A stretch of DNA of 64,000 nucleotides from positions 60,336 to 124,335 of the forward strand of contig NZ_CAMFJF010000010.1 of NCBI RefSeq assembly GCF_945956895.1. Direction: 5' to 3'. This document shows, piece by piece, positions 56,464-63,889 of the stretch (its first letter is position 1; each line of letters opens with the position of its first letter). A program made the translations under genes and the position numbers. Source of the DNA: an uncultured Allobosea sp. GTDB lineage: Bacteria; Pseudomonadota; Alphaproteobacteria; Rhizobiales; Beijerinckiaceae. A model generated the notes under the pieces. It ran no database searches. It worked only from the letters and a program-made list of their open reading frames with translations, and was not told the origin of the DNA.

Positions 56464-57078
56464 TCACGAAGCAGACAGGGTAAGTCCGGATATGAGCATC
56501 TCAACGCCCATTGCAGCCTGAAGCACGCCGAAGACGGCTCCGAGTACGAGCAACGGTGCTGCGCCCACATTTGTCATGAACCAGCGAGCGACGAGCATGG
56601 CTCCAAGGTTTAGTGTCAGGATCGCAGCCACGACGCCCATAATGGCGAGCTTGTCGGCGAGCGCGGGGAAATAGCTGACGAAAATGATAAGCACCGCAAC
56701 GCCGACCGGCGTCACGATTCCCGGAATGGCGATCGGCATCAAGCCGAGTGCCACTGTGGGCGGGCCCGGCTGGTGTGCCTTGAAGGTCGCAGTGGAGCTC
56801 AAGATGTTCCGCAAAGCCGTCAGCATCAGGATCAAGCCGGCGGCGATGATTAGCGAGGATTTCGAGGTGCCGACACCAGCCATTGCACCCGCGCCAACGA
56901 ATACAGCAACGGCTAGCGTGGCGAGCGAAACAAGATAGGCCCTGAGCGCGATCTGGCGAGCCAGCCGATCGTCCGCGCCCGCAGTGACCGTGGCGAAAAG
57001 CGGCATGATCGCGATGGGACCCATCAGTGTGAAGAGAAGCGAGCCGAGCAGCGGAAGTGGCAGTGCTGTGGAAGTCAT
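56464..57078 (-). CDS. MarC family integral membrane protein
   Basis: A 204-residue protein with six hydrophobic helices in the MarC/YhgN family, whose function is not established (an early link to multiple antibiotic resistance was withdrawn). LLFTLMGPIAIMPLFATVT at the N-terminus and VALGLMPIAIPGIVTPVGVAVLIIF in the middle are the two half-repeat signatures. ATG 57078 is chosen; ATG 57090 and GTG 57099 are in frame and also possible. It lies 81 bases downstream of an SDR gene in the same direction and may be the last gene of the accessory operon. Confidence 0.85.
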   Translation of the reverse strand: MTSTALPLPLLGSLLFTLMGPIAIMPLFATVTAGADDRLARQIALRAYLVSLATLAVAVFVGAGAMAGVGTSKSSLIIAAGLILMLTALRNILSSTATFKAHQPGPPTVALGLMPIAIPGIVTPVGVAVLIIFVSYFPALADKLAIMGVVAAILTLNLGAMLVARWFMTNVGAAPLLVLGAVFGVLQAAMGVEMLISGLTLSAS

Positions 57079-57159
57079 GACGCGATCCATCGGAACCACG
57101 GCCGATGAGCCTCAACAGGCACCTCTGCCGCCTCATCTTTGGTCTCGGCTTTCCTCATT

Positions 57160-57957
57160 TCAGTAAGCCGTAGCCCCGCAGTCAGCGATGACAATGGCGC
57201 CGGTCATTGCAGACGATGCTTCAGACAAAAGGAAGCATGCGACCTCCGCCTGCTCCTCGGCCGTCTGATTGCGTCCGAGCGGGCCCTGGACTTTGGACGG
57301 AATTTTATTCTCAGGTCGCTTCTCCCGGTACTCCATCACATCGAGGACGGACTGGTCATACATCGGGGTTTCTGTCGCTCCGGGGCCATGAAAATTGCAG
57401 CGGATGCCGAATTGGCCGTAAGCAAGGGCAATCGACTTCGCCAAACCTGCCACCGCATGCTTGCTGGTGGCGTAGGGCGCCATCGTCCCCACGCCAGCGA
57501 TGCCCGCCATTGAACCCGTGATCAGGATATTGCCACCCCGCCCCTGCCGCAAGAAGACCTTCAATTGTTCACGGCAGCACAGAAACACGCCTTTCACGTT
57601 GATGTCCTGCACACGGTCAAACAACTCGTCGCTGACATCATGCGGCATCATCGGCGGGTGCGACGTTCCGGCGTTGTTGTAGGCCAGATCAAGGCCGCCA
57701 TAGATCTCGACGGTTTTTGCAACCATTGCGGCAACTTGTCCGCCATCTCGGACGTCACAGACGACATAGTCGCAAATCCCACCAGCGGCCCGGATTTCGT
57801 TGGTCACGGCGGTCAATCTTTCGGCGTCGGGAGAGGACACCATGACCCGCGCGCCGCGTAGCGCTGCAAGACGTGCGGTCGCTGCTCCAATGCCTTGGCT
57901 TCCCCCTGTGATCAGCAGTGATTTGCCGTCGAACTTCAATCTGTCGAAACCGTTCAT
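57160..57957 (-). CDS. Short-chain dehydrogenase/reductase (SDR 3 of the accessory cluster)
   Basis: A 265-residue classical SDR: NAD(P) loop ITGGSQGIGAATA near 15, YNNAGTSHPP near 90, catalytic Ser in ITGSMAGIAG near 143 and YATSK with the Tyr/Lys pair near 158. The SSPDAERL stretch after the second strand, with Ser rather than Asp, hints at NADP preference, though this is weak. The substrate is unknown. The start ATG follows the beta-barrel gene stop by 26 bases on the same strand. Confidence 0.88.
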   Translation of the reverse strand: MNGFDRLKFDGKSLLITGGSQGIGAATARLAALRGARVMVSSPDAERLTAVTNEIRAAGGICDYVVCDVRDGGQVAAMVAKTVEIYGGLDLAYNNAGTSHPPMMPHDVSDELFDRVQDINVKGVFLCCREQLKVFLRQGRGGNILITGSMAGIAGVGTMAPYATSKHAVAGLAKSIALAYGQFGIRCNFHGPGATETPMYDQSVLDVMEYREKRPENKIPSKVQGPLGRNQTAEEQAEVACFLLSEASSAMTGAIVIADCGATAY

Positions 57958-57983
57958 GATGCCTGCTCCTTCATGTCGAGCTG

Positions 57984-59753
57984 CTAGAAATTCCAGTAGA
58001 ATTGGGCCTGCAGCGATGACCAAGGCTTGGCCTCCCCCGCCGTGGCCAATTTGATGGCGCGTCCAGGCAACGCGTAAGAGGCCACCCCGACAAAGAAGAG
58101 GTTGCGCGAAATGGCCCAGCGGGTGGCAAGCTGCCACTCCTGGCCTAGATCAGCGGATTTCAAGTTTGCCAACGCGGGATTGCCGCCGAGATTATTCAAT
58201 TGGTCGGCTCGGTGGAGGAACCAGTCTAGCGTGATGTTCAGACGTGGGTCGGGACTGACGTTGAAGCGGATGCGATGCGTGCTTCGATTGCCTTGGGTCA
58301 GGGCTTTGTTAATGGTGATCCCCTGAAGCCACTCGTTGAGGCCACCGGAAAACAGCGTATCAAAGCGCTCGTAGCGGGTGGTACTGGGGTTGTCCCCCGA
58401 GAAATGTGCGAAGCGGTAGGAGAGACTGGGCGTCCAGGACACATGCCGGGCGATGTAGCCCACTGTCCCATAGCCTGCCCAGGCCGACATCGAGAAATCG
58501 CGATGCCACTGATGTGCGACCTCCCCTTCGAGCCAAAGCCCAGGCGCGACAGCATCATCTGCCCAGCGAATATGTCCGGCAGCTGTGGAAAGCCCTTCGC
58601 GGCGACGATTGCCCACTCCGGGAATGCCATAGGCCGTGTCGGATCGTGGCACGTGAATATACGTCGCATCGAGATAGAATTTAGGGGTCAGCGTGTAGCG
58701 TAGGTTCGTGCCGATCAGTTGCGTGCGCGATTCAAGCGGTTCATACTCGTTTGGGTTCAGAAAAAAACTGGTCGACGTGACATTACCGAACCTCACGTTC
58801 AACAGCGCCGACATGTCATGCGTGGTCCGAGGCGCGAGATATATCCCTGGACGCGGACCCGCGTTGTATTGCGAACCATATTGCGCGATCAGAAAACCGT
58901 CGTTTAGTGTGAAATTCTGACGCCCGACGGACGCATTGACGCGTAAATCGCTGTCGGTTGGCGCATAGAGCAGCCCAACATAGGCCTTCTCCAGATTATG
59001 GGAGGTCCGCGTGTCATGGCGGAAGATGTCGCGCCCGAAAGACGCCGGACCAATTCCTGTGATAGCGCCGTAAAGATAAAGATCGGATTGTCCCAGGCGC
59101 GTCACACCGCCAATGCCATATTCGATATAAGCCTCGCCCCAACTCGCACGCGCACCGGTTCCCGCGCCGATAGCCGGATTGCGAACCAGTGGATTGCCAA
59201 GCGTGAAGGAACGGGGCGAGTTAAACCAAGGGTTACCATCGCTAAAGGCCCCAAAACCGCCATTAAGGAGCAGACGGACGTGCGCGAACTCGTTCTCCCA
59301 AGACAATGGTGAGGGCGGCAGCCGTGAGGACGCCGCATCCCGCTCCTTACCGACGGCCAGCGTGACGACAAGCGTAACCGTGTCGGGATTGATTTGACGG
59401 ACCAGTTCATGCGAGGCCTGTGAAATCCCCGGCAGCGTTCGCACACGCGCGACTGCCTGGCCGACCAGCAGGGTGTTCCATTGGTCGCCGCTGCGTACAC
59501 CAAGTGTACGAAGCACTTTCTGCCGAAGCGCTTGGTCCCGCTGGCTGGTGCCAGTGGTACCCTCCAACCTGATCTCGATCCGATCCAAGGTCAGACCAGC
59601 ACTCTGCAGTTCGCCGACAGGCCCGGGACCACCCCCAATCCCAGCGCCGTTTTGCGCCAGCGCCAGGCCGATCCCTGCAATCAGCGTGAGCGCCGTGACA
59701 CCTGGTCCGACTATCTGCCGTGCTTTCGATGTCAAGAAACGCCCCCGCGCCAT
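57984..59753 (-). CDS. Outer-membrane beta-barrel protein with POTRA-like N-terminus and alginate-export-like barrel
   Basis: A 589-residue exported protein. Residues 1-35 form a basic signal sequence ending near LALAQ. Residues 50-135 (LTLDRIEIRLEGTTG, RQKVLRTLGVRSGD, GQAVARVRTLPGIS, TVTLVVTLAVGKE) read like a POTRA unit, as in two-partner secretion or FhaC/TpsB proteins. Residues 165-589 are rich in alternating aromatic strands, and the part from GLWLEGEVAHQW to NITLDWFLHRADQLNN resembles alginate-export (AlgE-type) barrels. The protein ends in FYWNF, the C-terminal Phe of outer-membrane proteins. The start overlaps the SDR 2 stop as TGATG. The substrate is unknown. Confidence 0.8.
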   Translation of the reverse strand: MARGRFLTSKARQIVGPGVTALTLIAGIGLALAQNGAGIGGGPGPVGELQSAGLTLDRIEIRLEGTTGTSQRDQALRQKVLRTLGVRSGDQWNTLLVGQAVARVRTLPGISQASHELVRQINPDTVTLVVTLAVGKERDAASSRLPPSPLSWENEFAHVRLLLNGGFGAFSDGNPWFNSPRSFTLGNPLVRNPAIGAGTGARASWGEAYIEYGIGGVTRLGQSDLYLYGAITGIGPASFGRDIFRHDTRTSHNLEKAYVGLLYAPTDSDLRVNASVGRQNFTLNDGFLIAQYGSQYNAGPRPGIYLAPRTTHDMSALLNVRFGNVTSTSFFLNPNEYEPLESRTQLIGTNLRYTLTPKFYLDATYIHVPRSDTAYGIPGVGNRRREGLSTAAGHIRWADDAVAPGLWLEGEVAHQWHRDFSMSAWAGYGTVGYIARHVSWTPSLSYRFAHFSGDNPSTTRYERFDTLFSGGLNEWLQGITINKALTQGNRSTHRIRFNVSPDPRLNITLDWFLHRADQLNNLGGNPALANLKSADLGQEWQLATRWAISRNLFFVGVASYALPGRAIKLATAGEAKPWSSLQAQFYWNF

Positions 59754-60553
59754 CAGTTGAACAACCTGACGACGTTTCCGCCGCCATGCACGTTGACGAT
59801 TTGACCGCTCACCCAACGAGACGCCGGCGAACAGAAGTAGAGAAATGCGTTGGCGACATCTTCCGGCGAGCCGGCGCGGCCGACGAGGTTGTCGGGGTTC
59901 TTCAGCTTCTCCTGCATGGCCTCGTCGATGCCGGCGTCGGCATAGCCAGGCGTCAGGACCGTGCCGATCAGGACAGAGTTCACCCGCACCTGCTTCGCCA
60001 GCAAATGAGCGAGCGAGATCATCATCTGGTTGAGCGCTGCCTTGGCCGTCCCATAGGCCAGGATGTCGTAAGCGGCGGCCGCCGAGGACATCGAGCCAGA
60101 ATTGGTGATCGTCGCATTCTTCGCCAGCTTCAGATACGGCAGGCAGGCCATGCTCATGCGATAGGCGCTGATCGTGTTGAGCTTGTAGGAGGCGATGAAG
60201 TCCTCGTCCGAAATAGCAGTCGGATCGTCGTGCCGCCCGCCCCAGCCCACATTATTGACCAACGTCGAGATGCCACCGAAGGCCTTCACTGTCGCCCCGA
60301 CGACAGCGTCGATCTGGTCGGCCTTGGTGACGTCGCAGGCCATGCCGAGACATTCACCGCCGGTTTCCTTCGCGATGTCGGCGGCAGTGGCCTTCGCCTT
60401 CTCGCCGTTGAGGTCGGCGATCATCAACTTCGCGCCGGCGCCTACCAGCGTCTTTGCGATGCCCGCCCCGATGTTCTGGGCGCCGCCGGTGAGAACGACC
60501 GTATGGCCGGTCATGCGGAAATCGCCGAATGCGTCAAAAGCCAAGATGTTCAT
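59753..60553 (-). CDS. Short-chain dehydrogenase/reductase (SDR 2 of the accessory cluster)
   Basis: A 266-residue classical SDR with the coenzyme loop LTGGAQNIGAGIA near 21, IADLNGEKA (Asp, favouring NAD), VNNVGWGGRHDD near 99, catalytic Ser in TNSGSMSSAAAA near 150, and YGTAK. The end, FCSPASRWVSGQIVNVHGGG, matches that of SDR 1, so the two may descend from one ancestor. The stop shares one base with the next start (TGATG), coupling it to the outer-membrane protein. Fifteen bases lie between it and the D-lactate dehydrogenase gene upstream. Confidence 0.88.
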   Translation of the reverse strand: MNILAFDAFGDFRMTGHTVVLTGGAQNIGAGIAKTLVGAGAKLMIADLNGEKAKATAADIAKETGGECLGMACDVTKADQIDAVVGATVKAFGGISTLVNNVGWGGRHDDPTAISDEDFIASYKLNTISAYRMSMACLPYLKLAKNATITNSGSMSSAAAAYDILAYGTAKAALNQMMISLAHLLAKQVRVNSVLIGTVLTPGYADAGIDEAMQEKLKNPDNLVGRAGSPEDVANAFLYFCSPASRWVSGQIVNVHGGGNVVRLFN

Positions 60554-60567
60554 CCTCGGGAAGGTTG

Positions 60568-61569
60568 TCAGGGAAGCTTAACGGTGCGGTCGGGGTCGGG
60601 CTTGCCGGCCAGGAAGTCCGTGGCATTGCCGAGTGTGATGGCGGCGATGTCATTCAACGCCTCGCGCGTCAGCCAGGCGGAATGAGGCGTGATCAGGCAG
60701 TTCTTGAACGTCGTGAGAAGCTGAAGCGTGTCGTCTTGCACGATCTCGGTCGACAGGTTCTCAAAGAACAGCCCAGCCTCGTCTTCGTACACGTCGATCC
60801 CGAGATAGTGGATCGTCTCCAGGTTCTTCAGCGCCGCAATTACGGCCTTTGTCTCGATCAGTGGCCCGCGGCCCGTATTGATCAGCACCGAGCCGCGCTT
60901 GAAGAGCTTCAGGCTGTCTGAATTGATCATGTAACGGGTTTCGGGCGTCAGCGGCGCGGTCAGCACAACCACATCCGACTGCCGGAACAGTTCGTCACGT
61001 TCCACATAGGTCATGCCGAGCGCGGTCATGTCCGCATGCGGATAGGGATCTGAGCCCAGCAGTTTGCACCCAAACCCTTTCAGGATGCGCGCCGTGGCGC
61101 GGCCGATGTTGCCGGTGCCGACAATGCCGGCCGTGCGCCCCGCCAGCGTGAAGCCGACGAGGTTATCCATGGCGAAGTTGCCATTGCGCACGCGGTTGTA
61201 TTGGTGGTGCAGGTTGCGCACGAGGGTCAAGATCATGCCGACCGCGTGTTCGGCGATCGACTCTGGTGAGTAGGCTGGCACTCGCATCACGGTCATGCCG
61301 TGACGCTTTACTGCGGCGAGATCGACCTGGTTAAAACCTGCCGAACGACAGAGGATGAGCCTCACCCCGCCAGCAGCCAGGATGTCCACGGTGGCCGCGT
61401 CGCACTTGTCGTTCACGAAAATACAGACTGCGTCGCAGCCATTGGCTAGCGGCGCGGTGGTGCTGTTCAGCGCCGCGTCGATGTAGCGGATATCATGGCC
61501 ATGGTTGTCGTTGACCGCATCGAACTGCGGCTTCTCGAAGTTTTTGGCGTAAAAGAAGGCGATCTTCAT
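60568..61569 (-). CDS. ldhA: D-2-hydroxyacid dehydrogenase, LdhA-like D-lactate dehydrogenase
   Basis: A 333-residue NAD-dependent enzyme interconverting pyruvate and D-lactate or similar 2-oxoacids. It follows E. coli LdhA closely: NGCDAVCIFVNDKCD, RSAGFNQVDLAAVKRHG, RVPAYSPESIAEHAVGMILTL, NAD loop GIVGTGNIGRAT near 148, NTGRGPLI (Arg near 235), GIDVYEDEAGLFFENLS and TPHSAWLT. Notably HQA/HSA at the catalytic His is HSAW. The ATG at 61569 is set by homology (MKIAFFY); upstream codons are unrelated. Why a fermentative enzyme lies in this operon is unclear; a 2-hydroxyacid from the substrate may be used. Confidence 0.88.
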   Translation of the reverse strand: MKIAFFYAKNFEKPQFDAVNDNHGHDIRYIDAALNSTTAPLANGCDAVCIFVNDKCDAATVDILAAGGVRLILCRSAGFNQVDLAAVKRHGMTVMRVPAYSPESIAEHAVGMILTLVRNLHHQYNRVRNGNFAMDNLVGFTLAGRTAGIVGTGNIGRATARILKGFGCKLLGSDPYPHADMTALGMTYVERDELFRQSDVVVLTAPLTPETRYMINSDSLKLFKRGSVLINTGRGPLIETKAVIAALKNLETIHYLGIDVYEDEAGLFFENLSTEIVQDDTLQLLTTFKNCLITPHSAWLTREALNDIAAITLGNATDFLAGKPDPDRTVKLP

Positions 61570-61588
61570 CGGAATTGCTTTCGGAGGT

Positions 61589-62254
61589 TCAGGCGGCTTT
61601 GGGCCAGCGGGAAAGGATAATCGGCAGGCGGATGCCAATGATGACGAGGAAGCCGGCGAGCACCGCCCAGGGCTGGGGCACGTCCATCATCCGCAGCGCC
61701 GCCAGCACCGCCGAACCTGCAAACAGCGCCTCCAGCGTCCAAACGCCGGGCTTCATCGCCGCCGGGAACTCGTTCAGCAGAACATCGCGGATGATGGAAC
61801 CAAAGGCCGCGCTGACCGCGCCAAAGAAGGCGCACAAGATGAGAAGATGCGCGGCCCCAATCAGCCCTGGCGTAGCGGAACTGGACAGAAGATTGAACGC
61901 CTTCGCTGCCCCCAGCGCACCCAGCGAGGCAAGCGCAAGCAGCTCAGCCATCTCCTTCACCAGATAGTCGCGCTTGCCGATCAATCGTCGCAGCAGATCG
62001 ATATTGGCATAGACGATCGCCAGCACGAAAACTGCCACGATGTAGAACGGAAATGCGACCCAGAAGAACGGCTGCGCCTGTGGCCCGAGCAAGATGTCGC
62101 GCAAGGTGCCACCGCCGAGCGCTGTGGCGAACGCACAGGTGAAGATGCCGAAGGTCGAGAGGTTCTTTCCCTTCGCCACGATCATGGCGTTGATCGCGAA
62201 CGACAGGATTCCAAGCGTCTCGATGAGGATAAACCAGTAGGGACCCGCGCGCAT
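61589..62254 (-). CDS. TRIC/UPF0126 family membrane channel-like protein (YadS type)
   Basis: A 221-residue integral membrane protein built of two homologous three-helix repeats, each with a conserved glycine-rich turn: ATALGGGTLRDILLG near 49 and AAFGSIIRDVLLNE near 150. The family includes prokaryotic trimeric intracellular cation channels and the glycine-transporting relatives of YadS. IDLLRRLIGKRDYLVKE links the halves. The start follows the SDR 1 stop by 4 bases and the stop precedes ldhA by 19, so it is in the middle of the operon. It may move an ion or small solute for the pathway (inference). Confidence 0.86.
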   Translation of the reverse strand: MRAGPYWFILIETLGILSFAINAMIVAKGKNLSTFGIFTCAFATALGGGTLRDILLGPQAQPFFWVAFPFYIVAVFVLAIVYANIDLLRRLIGKRDYLVKEMAELLALASLGALGAAKAFNLLSSSATPGLIGAAHLLILCAFFGAVSAAFGSIIRDVLLNEFPAAMKPGVWTLEALFAGSAVLAALRMMDVPQPWAVLAGFLVIIGIRLPIILSRWPKAA

Positions 62255-62258
62255 GCCC

Positions 62259-63026
62259 TCAGTCCAGTTCCTGTAGGCCGCCGCCAGAAACGGTGAGCAC
62301 CTGCCCGCTCACCCAGCGTGAGGCGGGAGCGCAGAGGAAGAGCGCGGCGTTTGCGATGTCCTCCGCCTCGCCGAGCCGCCCCAACGGGGTGTGCTTGAGC
62401 ATGGCCTTCTCGATGTCGGGCGTGAGCACGCTCGCAAGAGCCTGCGTCTTGATCGCGCCCGGCGCGATCGCGTTGACGCGGATGTTTTTTGGACCGAGAT
62501 CAAACGCGATATTGCGGGTGAGGTGGTTCACGGCTGCTTTTGACGAGCCGTAGGAAGCCATGCGCTGGTTCTTGTTCTCGCCGGCCATGGACGAGATGTT
62601 CAGCACGGCCCCGCCGCCGGCTTTCTCAATGTGCGGAGCAGCCAATTGAGTAAGCCTGAAGGTCGAATAGACGTTGAGCTGATAGGCCCACTCGAAATCG
62701 CCCATAGGCATGTCGAACGGCTTCGGCCCGCCACCGCCAGCGTTGTTGACGAGGATCGTCAGTTTTCCGAACGTCTTTACTGCCGCGTCAACGACTTTGA
62801 GGAGATCGTCTTCCTTCGTTACGTTGCAGGCCATGCCGATGGCGTGCCCACCCGCGTTGACGATTTCGTCAGCAACTGCTTGCGCCGTTTCGGCCTTGAG
62901 ATCGCTGACCACGACGCGCGCGCCAGCCCCCGCGAACATGATGGCGATGGCCCGGCCGATGCCGGCACCGGCACCCGTTACGACAGCAACATCGTCCTCC
63001 AAGAGATAGTCAGACTGCCGATACAT
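62259..63026 (-). CDS. hdhA: 7-alpha-hydroxysteroid dehydrogenase-like SDR (SDR 1)
   Basis: A 255-residue NAD-dependent SDR that resembles E. coli HdhA over its whole length: coenzyme loop TGAGAGIGRAIAI, VVVSDLKAE (Asp for NAD), VNNAGGGGPKPFDMPMGDF, catalytic Ser in NISSMAGENKN, YGSSK, NIAFDLGPKNIRVNAIAPGA and the final VSGQVLTVSGGGLQELD. HdhA oxidises the 7-alpha hydroxyl of bile acids, but such enzymes often accept other cyclic alcohols, and the true substrate in this organism is not known. ATG 63026 fits the E. coli N-terminus; TTG 63038 is in frame. It is the first gene of the accessory operon. Confidence 0.86.
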   Translation of the reverse strand: MYRQSDYLLEDDVAVVTGAGAGIGRAIAIMFAGAGARVVVSDLKAETAQAVADEIVNAGGHAIGMACNVTKEDDLLKVVDAAVKTFGKLTILVNNAGGGGPKPFDMPMGDFEWAYQLNVYSTFRLTQLAAPHIEKAGGGAVLNISSMAGENKNQRMASYGSSKAAVNHLTRNIAFDLGPKNIRVNAIAPGAIKTQALASVLTPDIEKAMLKHTPLGRLGEAEDIANAALFLCAPASRWVSGQVLTVSGGGLQELD

Positions 63027-63136
63027 GCGCTGCCCCAAGACTGGACCTGATACCGAGGCTTACGTAGGCTCGCCGCGATATCTGGTTCAATCGGGAGACT
63101 GGCCAAAATGAGCACTTGGCTTCAGCCGCTGGTGCT

Positions 63137-63664
63137 TCAAGAGGATGGCTTAGTCGGGGGTTCGTTGGTCAGGATTTTCTCAAGGCCGGAGAAAAGACGT
63201 GCGGCTCTTTCGATCGACCGCTGATCAACGGCACGGAGTTCCGCTCCTGCGGTCGACTGCCCATCTGTCACGGTGAGTTGATAAGAAGCGCTGCCCGTTC
63301 GACTGATCCAGCCGCGTTCCTCCAACGACTTGAGCTTGCGGCGCACAGTTTGGCGGGGAATGCCCGTCACGTCGGCGAGGCGAGAGGCGGTGATTGCAGT
63401 CCCGATCTTCTTCAGATTGGCCGGATTGGGCTCGGCCAGCGCTGTCATATGCGCACGAAGCGCAAGTTGTCCGATGATCGCGAGAACAAGCATTTCCTGG
63501 AGGTCGCCTCTGAAAACGCGCGACAAATCGGCGAGGTGCTCCGTCACGAACTCTACCATCTGGTACTGATAGGCTGGATATTGGTCTTCGAACGCGACCT
63601 TGGCGATCTCCGTCCGCAAGCCACCCAAAGACTCTGGCGTTGTTCCAACCTGCTTTCGTGTCAT
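63137..63664 (-). CDS. Winged-helix transcriptional regulator
   Basis: A 175-residue protein with a helical N-terminal part (1-85) and a winged helix-turn-helix at about 89-132 (TASRLADVTGIPRQTVRRKLKSLEERGWI, quoted only by its ends TASRLADVTG and SLEERGWI, followed by a SYQLTVTDG wing). The pattern is like MarR/IclR-type DNA-binding domains, but no specific family is recognised. It precedes SDR 1 by 111 bases on the same strand and is the natural candidate to control the cluster. ATG 63664 is used. An IS256-like element begins about 225 bases beyond. Confidence 0.75.
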   Translation of the reverse strand: MTRKQVGTTPESLGGLRTEIAKVAFEDQYPAYQYQMVEFVTEHLADLSRVFRGDLQEMLVLAIIGQLALRAHMTALAEPNPANLKKIGTAITASRLADVTGIPRQTVRRKLKSLEERGWISRTGSASYQLTVTDGQSTAGAELRAVDQRSIERAARLFSGLEKILTNEPPTKPSS

Positions 63665-63889
63665 GTTTGACCTCCGACTTTGATGGCTTGTCCGAACAGA
63701 CCAAGTTGGTCAACAGGCTAGGCGGTGTGGACGAATTGCCGCAAGCAACAGTTTGAGGATTCCAGCGAGGAATCGAATGTGATTCATGGGTTTCCGACTG
63801 ATTTGGAGGTCGGAAGCGATGTCGACTCGGATGGACGAAGACGACTGGGCGATCACGTTGACAGTGTTCCGGGTCGTGTCCCATAGCGT

